Assembly: GCA_025462645.1 (NCBI GenBank)
Contig: JAOAPB010000072.1
Location: forward strand, 30,025-94,024
Length of the DNA stretch: 64,000 nucleotides
Direction: 5' to 3'
Source: Edaphobacter sp.
Lineage (GTDB): Bacteria > Acidobacteriota > Terriglobia > Terriglobales > Acidobacteriaceae
How positions within the stretch are numbered: the first letter of the stretch is position 1; each line of letters opens with the position of its first letter. Position numbers and translations under genes: made by a program. The notes under the pieces are model-generated. The model saw only the letters and a program-made list of their open reading frames with translations, was not told the origin of the DNA and did no database searches. Of the stretch, positions 51,718 through 60,497 are shown piece by piece.

Positions 51718-52557
51718 TTATTTGCCGTCGGTCGCTACGAGGAGAAATTTAACTTCGCTGTCTTCCGAGTAATTAAGGCTGGAGGTGGGGGCAAGATTGT
51801 CGGGAGGATGCGCGTACGCAATGCCAGGGGTTTGACGGCGAAGGAACGGCCCGATGAAAGTGATGCTCGTGCCTGAGAGTTGCATCCACAATTGTTCGGC
51901 ATTTGGGATCGTGCCCACGAATGGTCGGGTGATGGTCATGGAATCCAGAGTGACCGTCTGGACTCGGGAGATGGTAGCCAAACCGTCGGCAGAGGTGAAG
52001 AGCGGCTTGACGACACGCGACCACTCTTGCTGGGTAGTGCTGATTGCGATCGAGTTCTCATCTTTAACCACGAGCTTGGTACTCGGCTGAAAGTTGCTGG
52101 GAATGGGCTCAGTGACGATGTATGCACTAAGAGCGGACTTTCCTGTGTTCTTGATGGTGAAGGCCAGGTTGGCTGGTACCAGCACCGCGATGTTGAGGGA
52201 GACTGGAATCGAGTCGCCGCCGGCCAAGATAATACCGGTGCCCGAGGTGAAGTAATAGATCTGCTGCTTGCCGGAGAGAGTATCGGACGGGGATGAGTCG
52301 CCGGAAGGCAGTGTGGCGAAGACATACGAATCGACGTAGCGGAGGATAGCGCCTTTGGCGGTGGGCTTCATTGGGTCGCCCTTAGTGAAGACGGCGTGCT
52401 CGGTCAAGGAACCCACGGTCTGGGCCCTGGATGCGTGCCAGTCACCGAAGTACATGTCGACATAGCCGTTACTGCCAACTTCCGGCGCTTGCGCGTGCGC
52501 CACAGGCGAAAGCGCAGTCGCAGCGATCAGAGCGACCTCGATCATGGTGCTGGTCAT
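51718..52557 (-). CDS. Secreted bicupin protein, paralogue 1 (metal-site residues lost)
   Basis: A 279-residue exported protein with a signal peptide (IAATALSPVAHAQ) and AAGGAG before the ATG. The first cupin has VDMYFGDWHASRAQT, GAILRYVDSYVFATLPSGDS, QQIYYFTSGTGIILAGGDS and AVLVPANLAFTIKNTGKSAL. The second cupin has EQLWMQLSGTSITFIGPFLR. It is clearly paralogous to the 339-residue protein at 55997, but the metal-binding HxHxxxxxE there is RPFVGTIPNAE-like here, so this copy probably does not bind metal in the same way. Located immediately before the PQQ dehydrogenase gene on the same strand. Confidence 0.75.
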   Translation of the reverse strand: MTSTMIEVALIAATALSPVAHAQAPEVGSNGYVDMYFGDWHASRAQTVGSLTEHAVFTKGDPMKPTAKGAILRYVDSYVFATLPSGDSSPSDTLSGKQQIYYFTSGTGIILAGGDSIPVSLNIAVLVPANLAFTIKNTGKSALSAYIVTEPIPSNFQPSTKLVVKDENSIAISTTQQEWSRVVKPLFTSADGLATISRVQTVTLDSMTITRPFVGTIPNAEQLWMQLSGTSITFIGPFLRRQTPGIAYAHPPDNLAPTSSLNYSEDSEVKFLLVATDGK

Positions 52558-52635
52558 AGATTCTCCTTCTTAACCATTCAGGATTTCGGCTTACCAACAA
52601 TGTAACAATGCGGCGATCGATACGACAGAAACCGT

Positions 52636-54558
52636 CTACTTCGAAGGGAGTGTGTAGGCAAGGATCGAATCCCCACTAGTCCGATCGAAGAAGCTGCCTC
52701 CAGTGGACACTATAACGACGTATTGTTTTCCGTCCTTCCCTAAATAGGTAGATGGCGTGACATAGGCTCCCGTGTCCATCTTGATGTCCCACAAAATCTT
52801 GCCTGTGGCGGCAGCATATGCGCGGAAGTGCTGATCGTTGGAGGCTGCAATAAAGATCAGGCCTCCGCCGGTCGAGATGGATCCACCGTAGTTTACCGAT
52901 CCAGTATTGTGGATACCCTGGGCGTCGAGCTCGGGAATGGTTCCAAAGGGTACCTTCCAGGCGACGTCACCGGTATTTACATTGATCGCCCACAACTGCC
53001 CCCAGGGTGGCTGCTGGCAGGGCCAGTATTTTTTTCCGTCCCAAAACTCTGCATACATTCCCCAGGGACTTGTTTTTTCGTATGGGGGCTCGGCCCCCGG
53101 CTCGGCGGGCACGACTTTGCCAACGCTGCCGATCTCGTTGGTGTTGACGAACAGATAGCCAAGCTTGGGGTTATAGGACATGCCGTGCCAGTTCACTATC
53201 CCGATGGTGCTGGGGAAGACGACTGTAAGCTTCGACCCGTACGGCGTGAACATTGGTCCGCTCTGCATACCGCCCTCAGTCGCGAGCATATTCGCACAGA
53301 ACGCATGGTGCTCCGGAGTCACAGTGGAGAGGTCGGCAGGGGTAAAGCTGCCTCTGCCAAGCTGCACTGGCTTCAGCGGGAATGGCTGTGTTGGTGAAGA
53401 GTGTTCCCCGGCCACTGTGCTCTGCGGAACTGGACGCTCCTCCACCCCAAAGATCGGTTTGCCGTTGCGGCGGTCCAGTATGAACATGAGGCCTGCCTTG
53501 CTGGTGAGAGCAACCGCTGGGATATCCTTGCCGTCGCGTTTGACGGTGATCATCACCGGCGCGGACTCCAGATCGTAGTCGTAGATGTCATGATGAATGG
53601 CCTGGAAGTGCCAGGCAAGTTTTCCAGTGTCCGCATGGAGCACGACGAGCGTGTTGCCAAATAAATTATCACCCTCACGATCGCCGCCCCAGTAGTCGAA
53701 GGTGGGCGAGCCAAAGGGCAGGAAGATCAGGCCGCGCTCAGTGTCGACTGATGAGAATCCCCATACGTTCGTTCCAGAGCGTCCCTTCCAGTTATCATTC
53801 GCAGGCCACGTGTTGTGACCGAGTTCCCCCGAACGTGGGATCGAGTGGAACCGCCACACCAGCTTGCCCGTATGAACGTCCCAGGCGCGTACGTCTCCGG
53901 AGGGCCCCTTCGCAGGGGACTCCTGCACGTCGCAGCCTGTAATAATCAGGTTCTTATAGATGGAGGCCGCGGATGTCATGTTGTATCGGCCTTCTTCACT
54001 CTGCTGACCCGTTGGTGTCAGGTTCTCATTCATGCCCTTTTTTAAATTGATGGCGCCGTTCTCACCAAACGCAACGCTAGGCTGACCGGTCCTCGCATTC
54101 AAAGAAATCATGCGACCATCGCTGGTCCCGAAGAAGATCGACGACGGCGTGATCTTGTCTCCGGGCCAGTAGGAGAGGGACCGCACTTGTGGACGCCCCA
54201 ACTCCACCTTGTAGGTCCAGATCAGTTCGCCGGTCTCCGGCTTCAGGGCGATCACTGTGCCATAGGGTGTGGCCAGATACATCATGTCGTTGACAACGAT
54301 CGGAGTGGCTTGCGACAAACGCTTGACAGGTTTGCTGCCCGCTGAGGCTGGTGGTGGTGTCTGATAAGTCGGCCTCATGTGATACACCCACGCCTGCGTC
54401 AGCTTGTCGACATTTGCGGTATTGATCTGTTCCAGTGGCGAGTACTTTGTCTGTCCGGCGTCGTGTCCGTAGGCAGCCCAATCAGACTGTGCGGCAACAG
54501 GGAGAGAGAACGAAAGAGCTGCAATCGCGACGCTGGCCAGGCGATGGTTCAGTTTCAA
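52636..54558 (-). CDS. PQQ-dependent dehydrogenase, periplasmic (glucose/alcohol type)
   Basis: This 640-residue quinoprotein oxidises a sugar or alcohol in the periplasm. After a signal peptide (VAIAALSFSLPVAAQ) come tryptophan-docking beta-propeller blades: WAAYGHDAGQTKYSPLEQIN, MMYLATPYGTVIALKPETGE, LIWTYKVELGRPQVRSLSYW, GDVRAWDVHTGKLVWRFHS, LVVLHADTGKLAWHFQAIHH, DIYDYDLESAPVMI (catalytic Asp region) and YAAATGKILWDIKMDTGAYV. No cytochrome domain. Start TTG at 54558 with AGGAG seven bases upstream. Electron acceptor may be the small cytochrome encoded at 57097. Confidence 0.9.
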   Translation of the reverse strand: MKLNHRLASVAIAALSFSLPVAAQSDWAAYGHDAGQTKYSPLEQINTANVDKLTQAWVYHMRPTYQTPPPASAGSKPVKRLSQATPIVVNDMMYLATPYGTVIALKPETGELIWTYKVELGRPQVRSLSYWPGDKITPSSIFFGTSDGRMISLNARTGQPSVAFGENGAINLKKGMNENLTPTGQQSEEGRYNMTSAASIYKNLIITGCDVQESPAKGPSGDVRAWDVHTGKLVWRFHSIPRSGELGHNTWPANDNWKGRSGTNVWGFSSVDTERGLIFLPFGSPTFDYWGGDREGDNLFGNTLVVLHADTGKLAWHFQAIHHDIYDYDLESAPVMITVKRDGKDIPAVALTSKAGLMFILDRRNGKPIFGVEERPVPQSTVAGEHSSPTQPFPLKPVQLGRGSFTPADLSTVTPEHHAFCANMLATEGGMQSGPMFTPYGSKLTVVFPSTIGIVNWHGMSYNPKLGYLFVNTNEIGSVGKVVPAEPGAEPPYEKTSPWGMYAEFWDGKKYWPCQQPPWGQLWAINVNTGDVAWKVPFGTIPELDAQGIHNTGSVNYGGSISTGGGLIFIAASNDQHFRAYAAATGKILWDIKMDTGAYVTPSTYLGKDGKQYVVIVSTGGSFFDRTSGDSILAYTLPSK

Positions 54559-54751
54559 AAAAATTCTCCTCTGCTGTGCTATCCAAGCGAACCAGTTAAG
54601 CATTCAGCCCGTCACATCGACAAGCGAAATAGTGCGAAACATCGCGGGAGATAATGGACAAATTCCTTCCACTTAGCACCACTACGAGATGTCATAATGG
54701 AACGCATTCTTGCGGCAACAACTTCGTACAAGATTAGCCAGGAGAAAATCT

Positions 54752-55960
54752 GTGCTACTTCGATGCCTGACGGTCCTGTGTTTCACGCTGCCGCTACTGC
54801 TAACTTCTGCTGCCCATTCACAGTTCGTGAAGACAAAAGGAACGGAGATCGTAGACACCTCAGGCAAGCCACTCCTGATACGCGGAATCAGCATCGGCAA
54901 TTGGATGGTGCTGGAAGGTTATTTATGGCATTTCGGCGGCGTCAACACGTATCAGAAGGATGTTGAAGCTGTCTTTGAAGATCTACTGGGACCGACTCAT
55001 GCTCAGGAGTTTCTCTATCGATGGCGTCAGAATCTTATAACCAAGGCGGACGTTCATCGCATTAAGCAGGACGGGTTCAACACCATCAGGATTCCGCTGC
55101 ATACCAAGTACCTCAAGACCGATGACGATGAGGGATTCAAACTAATCGATCAGCTCGTGAAGTGGTGCCGCGAGGAGCATCTTTACGTCATCTTAATGCT
55201 GGAATCTGGAGTAGGCGGCACAACGGGTGAAGCAAGTGATGATGGGCCTGGATATCCGTGGCTGTTGAAGGACGCCGGCATGCAGGCCTATGTGAATAAA
55301 GCATGGCAGCGAATCGCCCACCACTACAAGAGCGAGCCCATCATCCTCGGCTATGACCTTTTGAACGAGCCATTGCTGTGGACCGGATATCTCTATCTCG
55401 AGGACCTCCTCGAGCCGGAGTACCGTCGCCTGACTGAGGCGATCCGCAAGGTTGACACCAAACACATGCTAATTCTGCAACCGGCCCGCGGACGTTTTAG
55501 TGAATTTGGCGAGCCCTTCGATAACAACAGCGTCTACAGCTATCACAGCTACAACTCTGCTCCGGGACCGGAGTTCCTCAAGCAATATCTAGATTTCCGC
55601 ACGAAGTATCAGGTGCCGATCTTGTTCTCTGAAATTTATGCGGAGAGGTCGCCGGAGTGGCTCACTACCCATATCAATCAGGCTGACCAGAATAATATCG
55701 GCTGGATGATCTGGCCTTACAAAAAGATGGGGGGAAAATCACCTGGACCATATACCTTCCCTCCCCCCGCCGATTGGGCAAAGATCATCACCTTTGCGCA
55801 GCAGACACGCGAAGATCATACCGTCAAGGATAGGAACGCGGTGCGACCGCCCCAGAATGAAAGCGAGGCAATCTTTGCGGAGATTCTTGAAAACGAAAAG
55901 AACGAGCATGTCATCGTTCACCCGGAGTATCTCAAGCTTCCAGGCATCGCGCCGTACTGA
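54752..55960 (+). CDS. Glycoside hydrolase family 5-type cellulase/glucanase
   Basis: A secreted 402-residue (beta/alpha)8 hydrolase. Signal peptide (LTVLCFTLPLLLTSAAHS), then RGISIGNWMVLEGYLWHFGG, FNTIRIPLHTKYL, LYVILMLESGVGG, ILGYDLLNEPLLW (acid/base Glu in NEP), YSYHSYNSAPGPEFLKQYL and ILFSEIYAERSPEW (nucleophile Glu). This catalytic pair supports a retaining GH5/clan GH-A enzyme acting on beta-glucan or mannan. Start GTG at 54752, with CAGGAG seven bases before. Divergent from the PQQ dehydrogenase and 36 bases before the second bicupin. Confidence 0.9.
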   Translation: MLLRCLTVLCFTLPLLLTSAAHSQFVKTKGTEIVDTSGKPLLIRGISIGNWMVLEGYLWHFGGVNTYQKDVEAVFEDLLGPTHAQEFLYRWRQNLITKADVHRIKQDGFNTIRIPLHTKYLKTDDDEGFKLIDQLVKWCREEHLYVILMLESGVGGTTGEASDDGPGYPWLLKDAGMQAYVNKAWQRIAHHYKSEPIILGYDLLNEPLLWTGYLYLEDLLEPEYRRLTEAIRKVDTKHMLILQPARGRFSEFGEPFDNNSVYSYHSYNSAPGPEFLKQYLDFRTKYQVPILFSEIYAERSPEWLTTHINQADQNNIGWMIWPYKKMGGKSPGPYTFPPPADWAKIITFAQQTREDHTVKDRNAVRPPQNESEAIFAEILENEKNEHVIVHPEYLKLPGIAPY

Positions 55961-55996
55961 TGTAGATCCACGATTTGAGAAGTTGGAGGAACTACT

Positions 55997-57016
55997 TTGA
56001 GAGAAGTTGGTAATAGAAAGAAAATTACGGCCGTATTAGGAGCTTCAATAACATTGCTTGCCATGGCCGCCCCTCGGTCACTTTCGGCGCAGACCACAGC
56101 CACGCCACCCTCCGCTGTGCCTGGACAGGTTTGGACTCATGCTTCTGGCGGCAATCACTTTGCGGGACCGAAAGATATCATCTATCCCACCAAACTCCCC
56201 TCTGAAGACACCCGTCTTAGCATGTACTTCGGAGATTGGCGTGACTCCGAGCCACGCGCCATGTTCGGCTCTCTCGTAGTGCGCAATATTCTTACTCCAG
56301 GCGACAACCTCAGTCCTCCGTTCCCCGGCGCTGTCCTCGAGCAGGCCAAATTCCTCTCCTATGCAAAGCTCGCGGCGGGAGGCCGGACTACTCCTTCGAC
56401 GCTTAACGGCCTGCAGATCTTTTTCTATGTCATGGAGGGTGAGGGTGAGATATCAGCTGGAGGCAAGACGGAGCCTATTCACAAGGGAAGCGCTATCCTC
56501 GTTCCGGAAGGCTTGGAGTTCACCCTGCATAACACAGGGGAGACCCAACTCTCAACCTACATGATCGGTGACCCTACCTACGCCGGATTCAAACCCCTGT
56601 CGTCCTTCGTGATCAAAGACGAAGATAAGCTACCGCATAGCAAACCAGCTACCGACTCACCTTTCACCAGTCCAGGAGCGGGTGGGCACTGGGCTCACAT
56701 CACTCACAGCTTCTTCAACAGCAGGAACGGACTCGCCACGGTTCAAGGTATCATCACGGTCGAGATCCTTCCGATGACGCTTGGTGAACCGCATCCACAC
56801 CTTCCAGGCAAAGAGGAGGTATGGTGCCAGATCGAGGGAAAGAGCGTCGCATTTGTCGGATCTCAGGTGCGTATGCAGCATCCCGGTCAGGCATACATCT
56901 TGCGCCCAGATGGCCTTACGACGCATTCCAACATCAACTTTGGAGAACCCGGAGACACTCCGATCAAATTTCTATGGTTCAACACCAATACTGGTCTATC
57001 GGCAGCACCGCACTAA
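55997..57016 (+). CDS. Secreted bicupin protein, paralogue 2 (metal-binding)
   Basis: This 339-residue exported protein starts at a TTG preceded by GGAGGA. The signal peptide (ASITLLAMAAPRSLSA) is followed by the same fold as paralogue 1: LSMYFGDWRDSEPRAMFGSL, GAVLEQAKFLSYAKLAAGG, IFFYVMEGEGEISAGGKT, SAILVPEGLEFTLHNTGETQ. Its second cupin keeps metal ligands in GEPHPHLPGKEEVWCQIEGK (HxHxxxxxE) and QHPGQAYILRPDGLTTH. May be a dioxygenase or isomerase of sugar derivatives; not established. Same strand as the GH5 gene, so a two-gene operon. Confidence 0.8.
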   Translation: MREVGNRKKITAVLGASITLLAMAAPRSLSAQTTATPPSAVPGQVWTHASGGNHFAGPKDIIYPTKLPSEDTRLSMYFGDWRDSEPRAMFGSLVVRNILTPGDNLSPPFPGAVLEQAKFLSYAKLAAGGRTTPSTLNGLQIFFYVMEGEGEISAGGKTEPIHKGSAILVPEGLEFTLHNTGETQLSTYMIGDPTYAGFKPLSSFVIKDEDKLPHSKPATDSPFTSPGAGGHWAHITHSFFNSRNGLATVQGIITVEILPMTLGEPHPHLPGKEEVWCQIEGKSVAFVGSQVRMQHPGQAYILRPDGLTTHSNINFGEPGDTPIKFLWFNTNTGLSAAPH

Positions 57017-57096
57017 AAAGAAGAAGCATTGAAAACCCGAAATAGTCGCTTATTTATTTGGAAGGCACAGATAGCTAGAGTGGGAGCAACCATATC

Positions 57097-57630
57097 CTAA
57101 AAAATCAACCGATCCTTTTTCGCGTCCAACGTCTTGGCATCCAGCTCAGAAACCTTTTTAAGATCATCGAGGGACTTGAAATTTCCATTTTTATCTCGAT
57201 AGGCAATGACCGCTTCAGCCTCTTTTGCAGAAAAAGCTAATTGAGTTTCAAGTTGTGTAACTGTCGCCTTATTCACGTTGACCTTGGCGCTGGACTGCTG
57301 CGGAGGAAAATTCTTCACTAGATAGTCCAGAATCTCGGTGAACTCCTCGTCGGTGCCTACAGCACCCAACCCTACCATCTTTGTGATCGTATCTTCCCAG
57401 CCCTGTCGATTTCGACCACTTGCGATCACCTGGTTCGGGGAATGACATTTACTGCATAAGCGCACTAAAGTATCCTTGCCAGGGCCATTGGGGAGCTCTA
57501 AATGTTGCTGCTGTTCCTGCTCCTTCTGCTTCTGCTGGGGCTGCTGAGCTGAGATCGAAACTGAAAAGATAAGGTAAGCACCGCAACAAAATAGAGTTCT
57601 TAAGATCCACCCGTTTGTCTTCTGTTCCAT
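57097..57630 (-). CDS. Exported cytochrome c fused to a ComEA-like helix-hairpin-helix
   Basis: A 177-residue protein with a signal segment (LRTLFCCGAYLIFSVSISA), a glutamine-rich linker, then a monohaem cytochrome c domain with LCSKCHSPNQVIASGRNR (CxxCH) and distal KMVGLGAVGTDEEFTEILDY (Met ligand near KM). The final ~60 residues are a helix-hairpin-helix module of ComEA type: VNVNKATVTQLETQLAFSA, KEAEAVIAYRDKNGNFKSLD, DLKKVSELDAKTLDAKKD. A natural redox partner for the PQQ dehydrogenase. Start 57630 with GGGGGA upstream. Why a cytochrome carries a normally DNA-binding fold is unclear. Confidence 0.88.
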   Translation of the reverse strand: MEQKTNGWILRTLFCCGAYLIFSVSISAQQPQQKQKEQEQQQHLELPNGPGKDTLVRLCSKCHSPNQVIASGRNRQGWEDTITKMVGLGAVGTDEEFTEILDYLVKNFPPQQSSAKVNVNKATVTQLETQLAFSAKEAEAVIAYRDKNGNFKSLDDLKKVSELDAKTLDAKKDRLIF

Positions 57631-57694
57631 GAAATCCCCCGTTGAAGTCGTCCCTTCCGGAACCCACTTCATCATGTCCTAATGAATTCTCTTA

Positions 57695-57709
57695 ATGTTC
57701 AATGAACAT
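57695..57709. promoter_or_regulatory. 15-bp odd palindrome, candidate operator
   Basis: ATGTTCA and TGAACAT (57695-57701, 57703-57709) are exact reverse complements around one A. It lies 65 bases upstream of the cytochrome gene start and could be an operator for that gene. No second copy was found by eye. Confidence 0.35.
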
Positions 57710-57829
57710 GTCAATGCGAGAATGATAGACAATGATTTGCTGATTCTGCCTCCGCCGGTCACACAAGCTTTGTAACCGGCCAGACTCAATTGCAGATTAC
57801 CTACAGCTTTGTAGGTTGAGTCGTGCTTG

Positions 57830-58735
57830 CTAGTTAAATTTTCGTAGCCATAAGTTCCGAACCGAGACTTTGCAAGGTGTTCCCTCTACTTCGAGGCCTA
57901 TCAACCCGGAGACGTTATTCGACGATTTCGGGTCGTCGTCAATGTAAACTGCCATGAGTTGACCGTTGATAATGTGAATGAAAGTTCCACCACGAGCAAT
58001 GATCTCGTATTGATTCCAGTCATTGATCTTGACATACCCTCCTAGTGCATCACGACTCCCAATGTTTCCGAGCAGCCGTTGTGACTTTCCCGGCTCAGAT
58101 TCCGTGACTTGACCTCGCCACGCCAGAATACCGAGATCAGTATTCTCTGAGTAAAACTGGCCGGTATACGCAAAACTTCTGGGGGATACCGGATACCAAA
58201 AATCAGCTTGTGGACCAGTCATCATCCAAGCCAGTTTCGGAAGAGTTGTCCCAGGTCGAAGTCCGTGGGTCCACGGTTTGCCGACCGAACTGCGATACTG
58301 AATACCGCTGCCTCCGCCGTTCTCCACTTTGATCTCCAGCTTCAAGTCGAAGTCCTTGGCTTCAATCCCGTGATAAGAGATGTAGCTGTTGGAGCGAGGT
58401 TTTTCCCTTGTCGATTCGCCAATCATCGAGCCATCTTCGACGCGCCAAGTTTCGGGGTCTCCATCCCAATCTTTAAGGGTCTTGCCGTCGAAGATCGATA
58501 TAAAACCGGCGTGCTCATCGAAATCGATAGGATCGGGTTCGTGGAAGTGGCTAGATATATTGATTGTTTTCGGAGCCTGACCTGTTGTTGATTGTCCTGC
58601 TGCAGGATTCGAAGCTGGTTGTTGGCCCGCTGCACTTCGGAGGAAGCTCACTCCGAGGAGACCAGTGAGGATTCCGGTCATTGCAATTATCCGCACCGTA
58701 TTGATTAACTTTGTCTTGTTCTCTGACTCTCGCAT
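57830..58735 (-). CDS. DUF1080 (3-keto-disaccharide hydrolase-like) protein
   Basis: This 301-residue exported protein has a signal peptide ([17 protein letters not shown]) and a DUF1080 concanavalin-like beta-jelly-roll: [57 protein letters not shown] and a final [23 protein letters not shown]1080 proteins bind or cleave 3-keto-disaccharides in related systems. Start 58735 with GGAG seven bases upstream. Divergent from the LacI gene. Confidence 0.88.
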   Translation of the reverse strand: MRESENKTKLINTVRIIAMTGILTGLLGVSFLRSAAGQQPASNPAAGQSTTGQAPKTINISSHFHEPDPIDFDEHAGFISIFDGKTLKDWDGDPETWRVEDGSMIGESTREKPRSNSYISYHGIEAKDFDLKLEIKVENGGGSGIQYRSSVGKPWTHGLRPGTTLPKLAWMMTGPQADFWYPVSPRSFAYTGQFYSENTDLGILAWRGQVTESEPGKSQRLLGNIGSRDALGGYVKINDWNQYEIIARGGTFIHIINGQLMAVYIDDDPKSSNNVSGLIGLEVEGTPCKVSVRNLWLRKFN

Positions 58736-59350
58736 AGACGTTCTCCGAAGATCATGGGTCCATCGAATTAGTGCAGCCAATGTTTAGACAGTGGACTATT
58801 CGGCCACGCCGAAATGAGACGTCTCATTGCAGAGAATCCTACGCATGTTTTCAAGCAACTGTCAAAAATATTTGATCGAGGTCATGGCGATAATGTTGAG
58901 ATCATTCTGATAGCTCGTGTATCCCCGTTAGATATCGGGGCATCAATGCCCAGATAATTCCCGTGGCACCAAGATAAATAAATTAGGCGTGCGGAACATA
59001 TCTGTATTATTTTCAGTGACATAACTACACGTCAGAAACCAAGAAGGAACGCCTGCTCTCAATATTAAGCCGCTGGGCTGCGTCGCTTTGGGATCTCAGT
59101 TTTCAGGGCGCATCAGGCATGAGAGACATAGATAGCAGTTCGGTTCAGACCCGAGGCGAAAGAAATCCAGGTGGAGACCTCGCTCCTTCGAATGCCATGT
59201 TGCTGGGCTAGTACATAGGTTATAGCTAAATGGGACAAGCTCAACGTGACTAAGTAAGCGTCCTTGGAATCGACGCCAGTCGAGCCTTAGTTCCGATCTC
59301 GGTGAATTCTAATCAGCGAGATGAATCTTATTTCATGTAGGATTTGAATC
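58736..59350. other. Long divergent intergenic region with a 16-bp palindrome
   Basis: The ~615 bases between the DUF1080 and LacI genes hold no convincing coding frame. A perfect 16-bp palindrome lies at 58813-58828 (AATGAGAC/GTCTCATT), listed separately. The rest is mixed A/T-rich DNA with no repeats seen. Confidence 0.55.
58813..58828. promoter_or_regulatory. 16-bp perfect palindrome, candidate LacI-family operator
   Basis: AATGAGAC|GTCTCATT with a central CG, the layout of LacI/GalR operators. It lies 78 bases upstream of the DUF1080 gene start and in the divergent space before the LacI-type regulator, so control of the DUF1080 gene or autoregulation is plausible. Confidence 0.5.
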
Positions 59351-60427
59351 ATGCCGCCGAACCAAAAAGAATTGGCTAAACTGGCTGGGGTGTCAGCAGG
59401 GACGGTTTCCAACGTCATTAGCGGTTCCACTAAAGTAAGTGAACGTTCTCGACAAAAAGTTCTAGAAGCAATTCGCATCCTCAAGTATCAGCCTAATCTG
59501 ATCGCGCGTAGTTTGAAGACCAACCGGACTCACACCCTAGGGATTGTAGTACCGGATATAACAATTCCGTTTTTTCCCAAAATCATTCGTGGCGCCGAAT
59601 GTGCCGCTCGAGAGCGAGGTTATTTTTTGATTGTCCTCGATTCTGAGGGTAGTCCTCTTCGGGAAGCAGACATGATTGCACTGCTTAGAGCGCAACGCGT
59701 TGAAGGTATCTTGCTAGTCACAGCGGGTGGCCAAGAGTTGTCATCTGAACGTTTAGCTTCGCTCACTTCTAGTTCACCGGTTGTTTGCCTTGATCGCTTA
59801 CCGATGGACTTAGATGTGGACTCGGTTTGTGTAGATGACTGTGGAGCTGCAGAGATGGCGATCTCGCACTTAATGGGAATGGGGCACACGGAGATTGCAA
59901 TCATTACAGGGCCTCTTACTTTGCAAAACGAGCAGGAGCGTCTCCGCGGATATCGTCAAGCTCTAAAAAAAGGCGGAATTCCGGTTCGAAGCTCACTCGT
60001 TTGGGATGGCAGCTTTGAACAGGAACATGTTGCGAGGATGTGTCAGAACGGTCTGCTACTGCCTGCGAACCGACCGTCTGCGTTGTTCGCGACAAATGGT
60101 GTTACCGGGCTTGCGGCTTTAAGAAGCTTATACGCCGTCGGTTTGCGTACTCCGAAGGACTTTTCATTCGTGACATTCGACGAAGTTACAGCAGAAGATT
60201 TTTTTCGTCCAGGTGTTACATCTGTCGTACAACCCACGTTTGATATGGGATACCAGGCGGTAGAGGTTCTGCTAAGACGGATCGACAAGGAAAATGCGGG
60301 AGGTCCGCGAGAGAACGTTCGACTGCCTGCGACGCTTAAAGTCCGGGATTCCTCAAATGTTCCGTATGTAATGGAATCGAAAAAACTCGCTTCCCTCGGC
60401 CGAAGCTCCCGAATTCAACAGCGTTAA
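59351..60427 (+). CDS. LacI-family transcriptional regulator
   Basis: This 358-residue regulator has the canonical N-terminal HTH NQKELAKLAGVSAGTVSNVI, hinge helix LIARSLKTNRT and a periplasmic-binding-like effector domain from HTLGIVVPDITIPFFPKIIR to LRTPKDFSFVTFDEVTAEDF and RPGVTSVVQPTFDMGYQAVE. It lies beside the rhamnose-type genes and the DUF1080 gene; effector unknown, L-rhamnose or a derivative is the natural guess. A decayed rhamnose-binding-protein gene follows 70 bases downstream on the same strand. Confidence 0.93.
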   Translation: MPPNQKELAKLAGVSAGTVSNVISGSTKVSERSRQKVLEAIRILKYQPNLIARSLKTNRTHTLGIVVPDITIPFFPKIIRGAECAARERGYFLIVLDSEGSPLREADMIALLRAQRVEGILLVTAGGQELSSERLASLTSSSPVVCLDRLPMDLDVDSVCVDDCGAAEMAISHLMGMGHTEIAIITGPLTLQNEQERLRGYRQALKKGGIPVRSSLVWDGSFEQEHVARMCQNGLLLPANRPSALFATNGVTGLAALRSLYAVGLRTPKDFSFVTFDEVTAEDFFRPGVTSVVQPTFDMGYQAVEVLLRRIDKENAGGPRENVRLPATLKVRDSSNVPYVMESKKLASLGRSSRIQQR

Positions 60428-60497
60428 TAAATACCGAATAACGTTCAAATTTTAGTTCTTTAAAAGATAAACTCTGCTGTGCTTACCTGGGACGTAG

